Shown: positions 18,404 to 28,237 of the stretch, piece after piece
Position numbering within the stretch: position 1 is the first letter of the stretch
How the letters are laid out: every line of letters starts with the position of its first letter
The notes under the pieces: model-generated
Told to the model about the DNA's origin: nothing
Seen by the model: only the letters and a program-made list of their open reading frames with translations
Database searches by the model: none
Position numbers and translations under genes: made by a program
Assembly: GCA_900104855.1 (NCBI GenBank)
Contig: FNSS01000002.1
Location: forward strand, 372,001-436,000
Length of the DNA stretch: 64,000 nucleotides
Source: Rhizobiales bacterium GAS188
GTDB lineage: Bacteria > Pseudomonadota > Alphaproteobacteria > Rhizobiales > Beijerinckiaceae
Direction: 5' to 3'

Positions 18404-19390
18404 GTGCAACATCAACTTCAGTCCCCGCTTGGCCCCATCTATCTATCGTTGGTAGTGCCGATCTACAACGAAGAGGAGAGCATCCCGATTCTGTTGGAAG
18501 CCCTCCTCGCGGTGCTTGACAATATCGGCCGTCGATTCGAGGTCATCGCGGTCAACGACGGTAGTTCCGACGGTTCTACCACGCAACTGAAGAAAGCAGC
18601 CGCCGACCGGCCCGAGATCAAAGTGATCGAGTTCCGCCAGAACGCTGGACAGACGGCCGCGCTGATGGCCGGCATCGACCATGCCTCGGGCGACGTCATC
18701 GTCACGATCGACGCGGATCTGCAGAATGATCCGGAAGACATTCCACGATTACTCGAAAAGCTCGACGAGGGATACGATGTGGTTTCCGGATGGCGAAAAG
18801 ACCGTCAGGACGCCGCCATTCGCCGTAACTTGGTGAGCCGCATAGCGAACAGGCTGATCTCTGCAATCTCCGGCGTCCGGCTTCGCGACTATGGCTGCAC
18901 GCTCAAGGCATATCGCAGGGAAGTGCTCTCGGGCATGCGCCTCTACGGCGAGATGCATCGCTTTGTCCCGATCTACGCCTCGTGGATGGGAGCCAAAGTG
19001 GTCGAGCTGCCCGTGCGCCATCACGTACGCCGCTTCGGTCAATCGAAGTATGACGTCAATCGAACGGTCAAGGTCGTGCTCGATCTCTTGGTGGTAAAAT
19101 TCTTCGCCAGATATCTCGTCACGCCGATCTATCTCTTCGGTGGCGTCGGGTTATGGTTGATCCTCGCGTCATTCATCGTGCTCGGCTATGTGGGCTATCT
19201 TAAGTTCTTCGAGCATACGTCGATGATCCAGACGCCTCTCCCAGTGCTCTCGGCCATGCTGTTCCTGCTCGGCGTCACCACAATCCTGATGGGTCTGCTC
19301 GCGGAGATCACGGTACGGACGTATTTCGAATCCCAGGGCCGGCGCGCCTATTCGGTCCGAAGCTTGCTCAACTTCGAAAAGGCGAGCTAG
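18404..19390 (+). CDS. GT2 polyprenyl-phosphate sugar transferase (DPM1/GtrB-like)
   Basis: 328 aa. The GT-A domain has SLVVPIYNEEESI, AVNDGSSDGS and the metal-binding TIDADLQNDPEDI; a second conserved block is RFGQSKYDV. Two membrane helices follow at about residues 240-265 and 280-305, the arrangement of GtrB, ArnC and DPM1-type enzymes that load a sugar onto polyprenyl phosphate. It starts 27 bp after the GT-C-like gene and ends 4 bp before asnB, so the three are one transcription unit. Confidence 0.92.
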   Translation: MQHQLQSPLGPIYLSLVVPIYNEEESIPILLEALLAVLDNIGRRFEVIAVNDGSSDGSTTQLKKAAADRPEIKVIEFRQNAGQTAALMAGIDHASGDVIVTIDADLQNDPEDIPRLLEKLDEGYDVVSGWRKDRQDAAIRRNLVSRIANRLISAISGVRLRDYGCTLKAYRREVLSGMRLYGEMHRFVPIYASWMGAKVVELPVRHHVRRFGQSKYDVNRTVKVVLDLLVVKFFARYLVTPIYLFGGVGLWLILASFIVLGYVGYLKFFEHTSMIQTPLPVLSAMLFLLGVTTILMGLLAEITVRTYFESQGRRAYSVRSLLNFEKAS

Positions 19391-19393
19391 GCC

Positions 19394-21316
19394 GTGTGCG
19401 GCATCGCCGGATTTGCCGGAGTCGGCTCGTGGACCGACCTCGAACGCATGGCGCAGGCGCTTGTGCACCGTGGACCCGACCACGCCGGTTTTTTCGTCGA
19501 CGAGGTGACGCGTGTCTTCCTCGGTCATCGCCGGCTCGCCATCGTCGATGTCGCCGGCGGCGAACAGCCGATGTGGAACGAGGACGGACAGGTTGGCGTG
19601 GTCTTCAATGGCGAGATCTACAATCATGCTGATTTGAGAGCGGATCTCCAGAGGCGAGGCCATCGCTTCGCCTCCGACCATTCCGACACAGAGGTGTTGG
19701 TGCATGGCTATGAGGAGTGGGGCGAGGGCTTGCCGTTGCGGCTCAACGGCATGTTCGCCTTCGCCATCCTTGACCGCCGCCGGAACCAGATCTTCCTGGC
19801 GCGCGACCGCTTCGGCGAGAAACCGCTGTATTACACGGCCAGACCCGGTCTGTTCGCCTTCGCCAGCGAGCTGACGGCGCTTGCAGAACATCCCGGCGTG
19901 TCACGATCGATCGACTCGCGAGCGCTGCAGAAGTTCTTCGCTTATGGCTATCTCCCGGCGCCGCACGCGATGCTGGAAGGCGTGCGCAAGCTGCCCGGGG
20001 GCCATTGGTTGAGGTGTGAGCTGGGTTCGGGCGCCCTTGCGGAGAAGCCCTACTGGCGTTTCGTGCTCGAACCGGATGATTCGCTCCGCGACGCGGACGA
20101 ACCGCGCCTTGTCGAGGAATGTGGCGCGCTGCTGACCGAGGCGGCGCGGCGACGCCTGATGAGCGACGTCCCGCTCGGTGTGTTCCTGTCGGGCGGCCTC
20201 GATTCCAGCGTCGTGCTCGCGTCCCTTGCGAAGGCCTTGCCGACCGAATGCCTCAGCACCTTCACCATCGGCTTCGACGAACCATCGTTCGACGAATCGG
20301 AGCACGCCCTCGCCGTCGCGCGGCATCTGGGAACATCTCACCACGCGCGTCGTCTCGATCTCGCGCGCGCGCGCAATCTCATCCCCTCCGTGCTCTGCCG
20401 GCTCGACGAGCCGCTCGGCGACGCCTCGCTGCTGCCGACATATCTGCTCAGCGCCTTCGCGCGCGAGAAGGTCACTGTTGTGCTGTCGGGCGACGGCGGC
20501 GACGAACTGTTCGCCGGCTATGACCCTTTCCTAGCGCTTGCGCCTGCAGCGATTTACAGCCGATTGATGCCTCGCTGGGGCCACAAGGGCCTGCGCCGCC
20601 TCGCGGATCTCATCCCTATCTCGCATGCCAATATGGGCCTGGATTTCAAGCTTCGCCGCAGCCTGATTGGTTTGTCACACGCCGCCTCGATGTGGCTGCC
20701 GATTTGGATGGCGCCGCTCGATCCGAGAGACGCGGCCGAGTTATTCGAAAGCCCGCTCACGCTCGAAGACCTGTATGACGAGGCGATCGCGGCGTGGGAG
20801 AGCGACCCGGCCAAGAACCCGGTCGATCGCGGGCTCGAATTCTTTACTCGTTTCTATCTTCAGGACGACCTTCTGATGAAGGTCGACCGCGCGGCCATGA
20901 TGTGCTCGCTCGAAGCACGGGCTGTTTTTCTCGACAATGATCTCGTCGAGTTCTGCCGGCGTTTGCCCCACCGCTTCAAGTTCCGCAACGGCGAGCGCAA
21001 GTACCTTCTCAAGAAGGTGGCGCGCCGCTTGCTCCCGCCTTCGATCGTCGATCGGAAGAAAAAGGGCTTCGGAATTCCGCTCGCCAAATGGCTGCGTGAA
21101 GTCCCGCCGGAGCCGCCAATGGCGCCGCTCGCCGGCGTGCGCGCCGACTACGCGCGCCGCGCCTTCGCCGAACATCGCTCGGGCGCCGCCGACCATCGGC
21201 TGTTCCTATGGAGCTGGATTGCTATGCAGGGCTTCGCGGACCATGTCGCAACGCTCGCAGCGGGAACGGCGCACCCGCATGAGGCGACTGCCGCGCATCG
21301 CTCATTACTGGACTAA
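19394..21316 (+). CDS. asnB: Asparagine synthetase B-type glutamine amidotransferase
   Basis: 640 aa from GTG 19394. Cys2 after processing is the glutaminase nucleophile (MCGIAGF). The N-terminal Ntn domain has RLAIVDVAGGEQPM and FNGEIYNH; the C-terminal synthetase domain has the ATP pyrophosphatase loop LSGGLDSSV (about residues 265-273) and SGDGGDELFAGY. Free-standing AsnB makes asparagine, but copies inside polysaccharide clusters often amidate uronic acids. It abuts the GtrB-like gene by 4 bp. Its paralogue at 41023 has the same layout but is only moderately similar, so the two are not a recent duplication. Confidence 0.93.
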   Translation: MCGIAGFAGVGSWTDLERMAQALVHRGPDHAGFFVDEVTRVFLGHRRLAIVDVAGGEQPMWNEDGQVGVVFNGEIYNHADLRADLQRRGHRFASDHSDTEVLVHGYEEWGEGLPLRLNGMFAFAILDRRRNQIFLARDRFGEKPLYYTARPGLFAFASELTALAEHPGVSRSIDSRALQKFFAYGYLPAPHAMLEGVRKLPGGHWLRCELGSGALAEKPYWRFVLEPDDSLRDADEPRLVEECGALLTEAARRRLMSDVPLGVFLSGGLDSSVVLASLAKALPTECLSTFTIGFDEPSFDESEHALAVARHLGTSHHARRLDLARARNLIPSVLCRLDEPLGDASLLPTYLLSAFAREKVTVVLSGDGGDELFAGYDPFLALAPAAIYSRLMPRWGHKGLRRLADLIPISHANMGLDFKLRRSLIGLSHAASMWLPIWMAPLDPRDAAELFESPLTLEDLYDEAIAAWESDPAKNPVDRGLEFFTRFYLQDDLLMKVDRAAMMCSLEARAVFLDNDLVEFCRRLPHRFKFRNGERKYLLKKVARRLLPPSIVDRKKKGFGIPLAKWLREVPPEPPMAPLAGVRADYARRAFAEHRSGAADHRLFLWSWIAMQGFADHVATLAAGTAHPHEATAAHRSLLD

Positions 21317-21530
21317 GCCCGAAGTGGAAGCGTATGCGCGGCGCGGGCCTCGAAAAGGTGGAGCTTGCTTGGGTGAACCAGATGTCGCGGGCGGCACGCG
21401 GCCGCAAACCGTTATGCTGAAGGCCGAGGTCGCGCTGCTCACCCCGGAACATTCCTCGAATACGCGCCGATCCTGCAGAACTGAGGCTCCAAGATTCCGA
21501 CGGCGACGCCTCGCCGCGCCGGGGAGGCGG

Positions 21531-22280
21531 TCAGATACGGCCGGTTGGCAGGATGTGCGCCTTCAGCCGCGCGATTTCATGCTGCATCCTGTATGGGAGC
21601 AACCTGACAAAGGCCTTGCGGAGGCGGAAGGGAAGAGGGGACACGTCCGCGAGCGGCGTGTTTTCCGCCACTACTTTGGTCCGCAAGTCGGCCGGCAGCC
21701 CCGCCAGCGCCTCATGCCGCACGAACAGGAAGGTGTTGTAGCGGTACCAGTAGGAAATCCGAGCGTCGTCCGCGATCGCCGGACGCACGGCGTCGATAGC
21801 GACGAACCCGCGTCGCGCCAGTTTCTCTCGCCAGAACTCGTAAGGTCGCTCGTTGATGTGAAATTCTCCGCCCTGTCCGGGCGGTGCAGCCGAGAACAGC
21901 ACATAGCGCAACGCGTGCCTTGCCAAGCTGTCCACGAATCCCTCGGCTGCACGAGTCTCGAGGTGCTCGCCGACCTCGAGTGACTGCACGAGGTCAAACT
22001 GTCGCCCGAGATCGAACTTCGCACTCAGATCCACAGCGGTGAACGCCGTGGTCGGGATCTCGAGACGTCGGCGGTCGACGTAGTCGCCATCGACTCCATG
22101 ATAGTCGGTCACGCCGCACTCCGCCCAAGCGTGCAGCCAAGTGCCCATGGCACAACCGACGTCGAGCACGCTCTTGACGCCAAGCTGTGCGCTCAAGATC
22201 GAGGTGGTCGCACGGGCCGAATACGCCGACGATTGCGCCGTGTATTGCAGGAAAGCATTGTCGTAGGTGTGTGTCGTCAT
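21531..22280 (-). CDS. Class I SAM methyltransferase
   Basis: 249 aa from ATG at 22280; the frame extends upstream to 22637 but that part is antisense to the small transporter gene. SAM motif I is LDVGCAMGTWLHAW, followed by YHGVDGDYV and FDLVQSLEVGEHL, and later GQGGEFHINERPYEFW. This last block (G-x-HxNER-x-x-Y-W) is typical of methyltransferases in lipopolysaccharide and capsule clusters. It is convergent with asnB. The substrate is unknown. Confidence 0.85.
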   Translation of the reverse strand: MTTHTYDNAFLQYTAQSSAYSARATTSILSAQLGVKSVLDVGCAMGTWLHAWAECGVTDYHGVDGDYVDRRRLEIPTTAFTAVDLSAKFDLGRQFDLVQSLEVGEHLETRAAEGFVDSLARHALRYVLFSAAPPGQGGEFHINERPYEFWREKLARRGFVAIDAVRPAIADDARISYWYRYNTFLFVRHEALAGLPADLRTKVVAENTPLADVSPLPFRLRKAFVRLLPYRMQHEIARLKAHILPTGRI

Positions 22281-22417
22281 AACCTGGTTGCACTTCTGTA
22301 CCGTTCCAGCACTTTCAGGAAAAGCGGATTTCGCTCTTCTCTCCGAAAATGCTCTTATGTATTGACACATCGCGCTTTCCGGGCGGCTGGACGGAGGTCG
22401 CTCAGCCTGGAAGCGCT

Positions 22418-22780
22418 CTAGCCGGTCACAAACATCAGTCCTATGCAGATGAGCCCGATGCCAAACCACTTCTGGAGGCTGATCGATTCGTTGAAGATGA
22501 ACGTCGCCGCGAGGATCGCGCCGACGAATTGCAGAGACGCCACCCCCTGCGCTATGTGCAGCGGCAGATTCTTGAGGGCCCAGGTGTAAAGCAGCACGGC
22601 GGATGTAAAGAAACCAATGCCGGCCGCTGTTTGCCACGCGAACATACCGAATAGCGATGTGCGGTCGGCTCCAGCGCTCGAGCCGAGCTTGAGAAAAATA
22701 TTGCCAAGCACATTGCCTGCGACCACCGTACCCATCGCCAAATAGGGGAGAGCCCGCGTCAAGCCAGATGGAGTTTCCAA
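22418..22780 (-). CDS. Small four-helix EamA/SMR-like membrane transporter
   Basis: 120 aa with four hydrophobic helices. The first includes VVAGNVLGNIFLKLGS, the last KWFGIGLICIGLMFV. Length and spacing match the SMR/EamA half-size proteins such as ArnE/ArnF, which flip polyprenyl-phosphate-linked sugars. That function would fit the GtrB-like and GT-C-like pair at 16773-19390, which needs a flippase for its lipid-linked donor (a GtrA-like role). This is inference; small drug-efflux pumps have the same architecture. Confidence 0.75.
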   Translation of the reverse strand: METPSGLTRALPYLAMGTVVAGNVLGNIFLKLGSSAGADRTSLFGMFAWQTAAGIGFFTSAVLLYTWALKNLPLHIAQGVASLQFVGAILAATFIFNESISLQKWFGIGLICIGLMFVTG

Positions 22781-22899
22781 TATCGCCCCCTATTGGCGAT
22801 AACGCGTCTTTGTCGCGCTCCCGAGCAACAATCGCAAAACTGGCTTGCTCAAGGTCGTCCGCCTTATGCGACCGCTACTGGCGCCACGTAAGCTGCACC

Positions 22900-23376
22900 C
22901 TAAGCTAACTCAGCCCACTTATCAAACTCAATCGCGCTAAACCACGACAATCGCTCAAGAGGGATGGGGATTCCGGGACGGGAAATGCCGCGATTCACCG
23001 GAGGCCTCGAGTCACCGAGGCCTCCCATGTCCAAAACATCGCTTCTTGTCGCGTCCCTTGGCGCATTAGCAAAAACACTCGCGACGATCTGTCGGTTGAG
23101 TTCCGACAGCTCCCGCGGAGATCCTGTCGGCGTGTAGGCCAACGCAAAATTGGCAATGACGGTACTCCTTGCGAGAAGAGCGAAGGCTCGTACAGTGTCA
23201 GTAGTGGCACCATGCGCGCAGGGCACGCCCATGTAGCGCAAGTAGCTCGATCCCTGCCTGCTGCAGCAGACCGGAACGAGATCGTATTGGGTGAAATGTC
23301 TCAGGATCAGCCTGATCTCGGTGCCGACATTGCCATTGGCCCCAAGAATAACGATGCGTCGTTTTGAGTCGGTCAT
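22900..23376 (-). pseudogene. NAD-dependent epimerase/dehydratase, N-terminal remnant
   Basis: The frame starts with RRIVILGANGNVGTEI, an SDR-type dinucleotide loop, and runs for about 95 residues like an extended SDR (…SELNRQIVASVFANA). After that the sequence no longer resembles the family: the catalytic S/T and YxxxK region is absent and the frame ends at 158 aa, while relatives are about 300 aa. It is most likely a truncated, non-functional epimerase. Confidence 0.6.
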
Positions 23377-23466
23377 GCCACGAAACCCAAAACGTCGTCC
23401 ATGATCGCCGCCGTCGTCTCGGAGTTCGAAGCCGCTATGAGCGAGGGCGCCCCGGACCCCGATCGC

Positions 23467-23658
23467 TCAAGCCGAGTGGCTGGGCTGCGATCCGAGCGCG
23501 CCTGTCGATGTTACGTCAAGAGCGGGCCGAGGCATCGGAAGGCTTCGGGAAAGCTTACAGCCAAACAGAAGCATGGCAAGGCCTCCATAAGCGGCCCTCA
23601 GGGCGCAGGGAATGATCACGAGGTGCGTTTTGGTGATGGTCGTCTCTTGCATATTCAT
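23467..23658 (-). CDS. Small hypothetical protein
   Basis: 63 codons from ATG at 23658 with a strong ribosome binding site (AAGGGGGG) five to six bases upstream. The first half has a moderately hydrophobic stretch (HLVIIPCALRAAYGGLAMLLFGCKL) ending in a cysteine, possibly a membrane anchor or lipoprotein-like signal; the rest is proline- and serine-rich. No family was recognised. The surrounding 23377-24172 contains no other gene that can be supported. Confidence 0.35.
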   Translation of the reverse strand: MNMQETTITKTHLVIIPCALRAAYGGLAMLLFGCKLSRSLPMPRPALDVTSTGALGSQPSHSA

Positions 23659-24172
23659 AGCCCCCCTTCGTCTTCTCTTGACGCCGCTTCGGAAACCGCC
23701 TTGCCTCCTGCTTATGCATAACGAGCTCGGCACTCATTGAGCATGCGCGGTGATTGTGAAAGGACTGAGCGCAAGCGTTACTCTGACAGAGGGTGGGACG
23801 ATACGACTTGCCCCTCGTGAGGGCCGCCTGGGCACATCCCGTGAGGCGAGCAAGTGGGACCCTCAGGCCAATCCGTGCCTCAAAGCCACTCGCGGGCGGC
23901 CGTCTCGCTATGAAGGATCGGCTTTGAGCGGTCGGACGTACTGCGGCGTCCATGGCGAGCCGACATCAATATGTCGGGCCTACTATGACGATACTGGGCG
24001 GCGTCCAATCCATCTGATGGTGCATTCGAGCTTACCATGTTGAACACGTGCGCTTCTTGGCGCATATTGACTGAGCCAGATGCAGGGGAGCATCGACAAA
24101 AATAGTGCAGAAACGTTGCATTGTCTCGGACAAGAAAAATCGCGTCGCTGGACCGCAGGGTGGGAGACGATC
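23659..24172. other. Gene-poor stretch before the IS3 remnants
   Basis: About 500 bp with several short frames on both strands, none resembling a known family or having a credible ribosome binding site. It probably includes debris left by the neighbouring transposon insertions. Confidence 0.3.
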
Positions 24173-24514
24173 GTGAAGAGAAAAAAACATTCGGCTCCGG
24201 AAATCGTTGCCAAACTCCGCCAGGCCGACAAGATGGTTGCGGAAGGCTCGCTACAGAGCGATATCGCGCGCAGGTTGGGGGTTAGCGTGATGACATACTA
24301 TCGATGGCGCCACGATCAGGCGACGCAAGAGGAACCCAGCTTTGCGGAAAGTCGCGAGCACAAGTCGAGAGATCACGCCGCCAAACGAGAACAAGTCGTG
24401 CGAATGGGCGAGTTGCAGCTCGAAAACTCGCGGCTTCGGCGATTGGTAGCGGACATCCTTCTAGAAAAGATGAAGCTTGAGGAAAACGGTGTGAGTCGAA
24501 AGCGATTGGCGTGA
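24173..24514 (+). pseudogene. IS3 family transposase OrfA (ISRj2-like), element truncated
   Basis: 113 aa from GTG 24173 (GGGAG upstream). It begins KRKKHSAPEIVAKLRQADK and has a GVSVMTYYRWRHD helix-turn-helix and a LQLENSRLRRLVADILL leucine-zipper stretch, the normal order of IS3-group OrfA. The coding frame is nearly complete, but no OrfB follows: a second, different IS3 fragment begins at its 3' end. The insertion is therefore a dead remnant. Confidence 0.8.
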
Positions 24515-24549
24515 ATGTATCGACCGTCCGAACGTTCGGGGAGCGAGAG

Positions 24550-24843
24550 ATGACGAAGTCACGCAAGAAGTTTGATGCGGTGTTCAAGGCGACTGTGGCT
24601 TTGGAAGCGCTGCGCGAGGATTCGACGGTGCCGGAACTTGCGAAGCGGCACGGTGTGCATCCGAACCAGATTTATGGCTGGAAGAAGCAACTGCTGGACA
24701 ATGCCTCGAGCCTGTTTGGGCGGGGTATGAACGGGTCGGTGGAGGGCGAGGAAGACCGCGAGCGTGAGGCTGCCAAACTCTATGCGAAGATCGGCCAGCT
24801 GACGGTGGAACGGGATTTCTTGGCCAAGAGGTCCGGGCGATGA
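24550..24843 (+). pseudogene. IS3 family transposase OrfA of a second element
   Basis: 97 aa. [14 protein letters not shown] starts the typical helix-turn-helix protein; [17 protein letters not shown] is the recognition part and [23 protein letters not shown] is the zipper that normally contacts OrfB. This is a different IS3 subgroup from the fragment just upstream. OrfB starts at 24840 but is cut off after about a dozen residues, so the element cannot transpose by itself. Confidence 0.8.
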
Positions 24844-24908
24844 GCGTGCCGGATCGCCACGCGATGGTCGAGCACAGGCTCCCTGGCCCATGGGGACCGC
24901 CTTCATGA
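24840..24908 (+). pseudogene. IS3 OrfB, 5' stub only
   Basis: ATG at 24840 overlaps the OrfA stop (ATGA). The first residues, [16 protein letters not shown], match the usual start of OrfB in this subgroup; the frame then runs into unrelated sequence and stops at 24908. The catalytic DDE domain is entirely missing, so the IS was cut at about 24885. Confidence 0.7.
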
Positions 24909-25324
24909 ACCAACGACCTGAATTGGCCGCTATTATAGGCCACTGCCTCCTTCTATGGTCGCAGGTGGAATTGGAGATAGCCTTTCTGCTTGCAGTACTG
25001 CTAAAGACCGAAACACCAGCCGCCGTAGCGGCTTGTTTAGCTCTTCGCAGGAGCAGGTCTCGGGGCGAAGCCACATCTGCCGCAGGCCCTCCGGCCCCAA
25101 GCGAGCAAGATAAAGATCTATTTGCGGCAATTCTCAAAGTTGTCCAATCTGTAGAGGCAGAAAGGAATGCGCTTGCATACGGTTGCTTTGGCACGTCACC
25201 CGCCATCCCGGATGGGGTACTGTGGGTAAGCGCGGAAGACAATATTCGGTTCATAATGGATACTTGTTCACCTATTTATTCAAGAAGCCCTTCGCGTCCT
25301 GCAAGTCGAAGCTCAGCAAAATAG
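24905..25324 (+). CDS. Hypothetical soluble protein, probably frameshifted at its 3' end
   Basis: 139 aa from ATG 24905, inside the IS3 OrfB stub stop. The first 110 residues are a coherent helical protein (PELAAIIGHCLLLWSQVELEI, DKDLFAAILKVVQSVEAERN, LAYGCFGTSP) of a kind seen as hypothetical proteins in rhizobia. After IRFIMDT the serine/arginine-rich tail looks out of frame, whereas the +1 frame continues with LFTYLFKKPFASCKSKL, so a frameshift near 25265 is likely. Function unknown. Confidence 0.55.
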   Translation: MNQRPELAAIIGHCLLLWSQVELEIAFLLAVLLKTETPAAVAACLALRRSRSRGEATSAAGPPAPSEQDKDLFAAILKVVQSVEAERNALAYGCFGTSPAIPDGVLWVSAEDNIRFIMDTCSPIYSRSPSRPASRSSAK

Positions 25325-25424
25325 GCCGCCAACTTCCTCCTAGTCATCGAGAGCAGTTTTCCGCGAACAGAGGTCGGCCGCCGCAACTAGACGTCAACAG
25401 GTAACCGCAAAGGAAGTTTATGGT

Positions 25425-27695
25425 ATGCAGATAGGATCGCCGAAGACGCAGCCTTTACTCTACGATACAGTTGCGTCCGTTCGTGCAACAAGAATTCCAT
25501 CGGTCGTGTCGGGAGGAGCGACATATCTCCGTACTGCTGGATACTACACCGTAGGGGACGGCGGCGGCGCGCTCTATAGACGAGTTGGGGAGGCGCCTGG
25601 TCACGCTCTTTGGATTCAGAGTTTAGATGGATCCTACTGGGCCTTTGCTGACATTATTCTTACCCCCGAGATGGCCGGCGCAAAAGGCGATGCCACATTC
25701 GTCGATGGAAAGCCAGCATCGTGGGCGGGCACCGACAACACGACGGCCCTACAGAATGCGATAGATGCGCATACCTATTTTCACGTTGCCGACCGGGTTA
25801 GCTTCCGTAAGGCGAACGGAGTCTACCGCATCACCAAGTCACTTCACTGTGGATACGGCGTTGGCGGTTTTACTACCACGCGCATCGAGGGCCCGGGAAC
25901 CGATCTCCGGGGGGAAGGCTTCAACGGCCAGACTATCTTATGCGATTTCTCGAATGCCCCCGGCGTCGTGTTTCAGGGTGGCCGGTCAAATCGCTGGAAG
26001 GGCGTAGGACTGAGGGGCCGGAATTGGGATTGGGGCTACTATAATATATTAGGCGCAGTCGCCGGCGCATCGATCGATGACACCCTTGTTGCAAACTGGC
26101 TTGATCCCGCTCTCGCGGTTGGCGCCGGCAGCCGCTACACCCCCTATGCCGCATTTGCCATCGATCCGTACTCGGGCGCCGCTTCGACCCCAGCATATCC
26201 TCCGGTCACCTACCCTTCATTCGTTGGTAGCCTGACGCAATATGACAAGGCATACTCTTCCGACACGATGATTGAGGATTGCTATATCGGCGGCTTCGAT
26301 ACGGGCATTGTGGTGCAACCCTCAGGAGCGGACGGAAACGGCGATTTCACCAAAGTTAGAACGTGCCAAATTGAATATTGCCGGTGGGCTATATCCGTTG
26401 GCCAAACTCAATCCCGCGGCGTTCACGTTTTCGATACCAATTTCAATAATGTATTCTGTATATTTGCGACCAATATTCACGGCAAGCAAAACGGGAAGTT
26501 CGGCGCACCGATCACTAACTGCAGCGCGGGAGAGTGTCTAAATATTTTTAGTTTCGGGTCGACGTCGATTGCTGGTCCCCTGGAGTTTATCAATTTTTAC
26601 ATCGAGGCTGGATGGCGTCTCGGAGATATCCATCCTACAACGTCGGGCGAAACCAGCATTGTATTCAGGGGATGCCAGTTTGGGTTCGACGGGCAGAACG
26701 ATGTCCGGGGCGTGCCGGTCAAGGTAATGGGTTCCGCCAATCAGCCGGTGACAATCAAATTCGATGGAGGCGTGTTTTCTAACTTTCCGAGCGTCGTGAA
26801 TCTAGATTTTGCCCCATCGGATCTGAAGCTTGATGGCACGCTCATTGTACCGCAAAGCGCTCGGACGCTCGCATACGAAATGTTTGCCCACAATGCGACT
26901 GGCGGAGGGCTGGTATTCAACGCGCTTGGGTCATCGTCTATCAAGGGCGGGCAACGGCTGAAATATGTTCCTTACAATCTCGATACGTTAGCTGAAGCTG
27001 GCGCGGTTATCATCGGACCTCGGCAGCTTTCCAATAGAGGCCACTGCTCTTGCCTTTATATAGAGAAGCTGGTTGAGATGAATGGGACTGATGGTGATGG
27101 GGTTTATAACTCCCCGTTGATCGGTATTATTGACAAGGCTCTGATTACCGGCGCGAGCCTTATCAGGAAGACTCTCACTTTCGGCATGCCAGCCGGCTAT
27201 ACCGCGGCGAGTTTCCAACTGTATGGGCCATCCAATGGCGATGTGATTTGGGATAGCAGCACGGGAAGCGTATTTTTTGTCAACGGCGTAAGGGGGCTTG
27301 AAGTTACCGCCATTTTGCAAAACAACTACAAAGCCTCGGGCGGTGGCCACTACACCATTCCGACGCCGATCCCGCTCAACAACGGCTATTTTTATGTCGG
27401 CGTCTCGCGCGCCTATACACCGGATTACTACCTGCGGGGCGACTTTTCGACCAAGAGCCTGACGATTGCGAATTGCGGTCGTGCGGACGGCTACAACGCC
27501 TTCATGACAACCAGCTTGGCGCAGAACGACTATCTTTATTACGATCCGATCAGGACGTCCGTCCTTGCGCCGGCGAACGGCAAGATCAATGCCCCCATCG
27601 TCGCCGGGTCGCTGGTCGTGAGCGGATTCCCAGGTCTTACTGTCACGGGCAAACGATTGGAGATCTTTATTCGGCCCGGACCTGCGAACGCTTAG
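25425..27695 (+). CDS. Large pectate-lyase-like right-handed beta-helix protein (paralogue A)
   Basis: 756 aa from ATG 25425 with AAGGAAG upstream. After a short leader it has AGYYTVGDGGGALY and then GAKGD, with GTDNTTALQNAIDAH soon after: the GAKGD…D…A-Q-A-I-D-A pattern of the Pectate_lyase_3/tailspike superfamily. The following 550 residues are rich in short beta-strand turns (IEDCYIGGF, FINFYIEAGWRLGD, FDGGVFSNF) expected of a right-handed beta-helix, then a C-terminal beta-rich domain ending LEIFIRPGPANA. No signal peptide is visible, unlike paralogue B at 38702, with which it shares roughly 45% of residues by eye. It may bind or cleave a polysaccharide; catalytic residues are not identified. 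Confidence 0.8.
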   Translation: MQIGSPKTQPLLYDTVASVRATRIPSVVSGGATYLRTAGYYTVGDGGGALYRRVGEAPGHALWIQSLDGSYWAFADIILTPEMAGAKGDATFVDGKPASWAGTDNTTALQNAIDAHTYFHVADRVSFRKANGVYRITKSLHCGYGVGGFTTTRIEGPGTDLRGEGFNGQTILCDFSNAPGVVFQGGRSNRWKGVGLRGRNWDWGYYNILGAVAGASIDDTLVANWLDPALAVGAGSRYTPYAAFAIDPYSGAASTPAYPPVTYPSFVGSLTQYDKAYSSDTMIEDCYIGGFDTGIVVQPSGADGNGDFTKVRTCQIEYCRWAISVGQTQSRGVHVFDTNFNNVFCIFATNIHGKQNGKFGAPITNCSAGECLNIFSFGSTSIAGPLEFINFYIEAGWRLGDIHPTTSGETSIVFRGCQFGFDGQNDVRGVPVKVMGSANQPVTIKFDGGVFSNFPSVVNLDFAPSDLKLDGTLIVPQSARTLAYEMFAHNATGGGLVFNALGSSSIKGGQRLKYVPYNLDTLAEAGAVIIGPRQLSNRGHCSCLYIEKLVEMNGTDGDGVYNSPLIGIIDKALITGASLIRKTLTFGMPAGYTAASFQLYGPSNGDVIWDSSTGSVFFVNGVRGLEVTAILQNNYKASGGGHYTIPTPIPLNNGYFYVGVSRAYTPDYYLRGDFSTKSLTIANCGRADGYNAFMTTSLAQNDYLYYDPIRTSVLAPANGKINAPIVAGSLVVSGFPGLTVTGKRLEIFIRPGPANA

Positions 27696-27912
27696 GCTCA
27701 TGGCAGGGCAGCCGCTGCTTTTTGCGATCCTTCGGTTGGTTGGGCAACCGATTGAGGTGACAAACTCGAGACAGCGCCGTGGCGCCTTGTCACACCAAGC
27801 GTTTGCTAGGCTGGCTTAGCCATCGCGAGGAACAGGACGATGACCATCACCTCCTATACCGCTATCGATTCCTGCAGGAAATCATCCAGCACGCCATGCG
27901 GGTCGATTTTCG

Positions 27913-28095
27913 CTACGGGACCTGCACAGAGGCCGCTCTCGACTCCCCGGCCTCGACTGGCATCGTCACGGTGGCGCGCGTGACACAAATTCTTGCGGGT
28001 TCCGCAGCCAGGTGATCATCGGGAGAGAGCCTGGCGCTTAGCCTCGTCTCGAATCCGTCATCCACTGATTCCTGGACTTCCTGCTTCCATCGCGT
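27913..28095 (-). pseudogene. C-terminal remnant of the small membrane protein found intact at 37994
   Basis: On the minus strand the frame reads TRWKQEVQESVDDGFE and later PARICVTRATVTMPVEAG. The intact gene at 37994-38335 has TRWKQEVRESEDVGLE and PARSCVSRAAVTMPVEA at the same spacing. The hydrophobic N-terminal half is absent here. It lies 3' of beta-helix paralogue A, as the intact copy lies 3' of the beta-helix remnant at 37731, so both belong to one duplicated arrangement. The rest of the gap 27696-28237 contains nothing recognisable. Confidence 0.65.
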
Positions 28096-28237
28096 GGCCC
28101 AACGCGAGGATTGCTTTGAGATGTTACGTACGGGCTCGGCTGCGAAGAACACTGGCCATAGGGTATCCTCCGCCTGACCGTGCAGGAACGATGATGCACC
28201 ATCACTCTGCAGGACTGCAGGATTACACATCAAGGGC

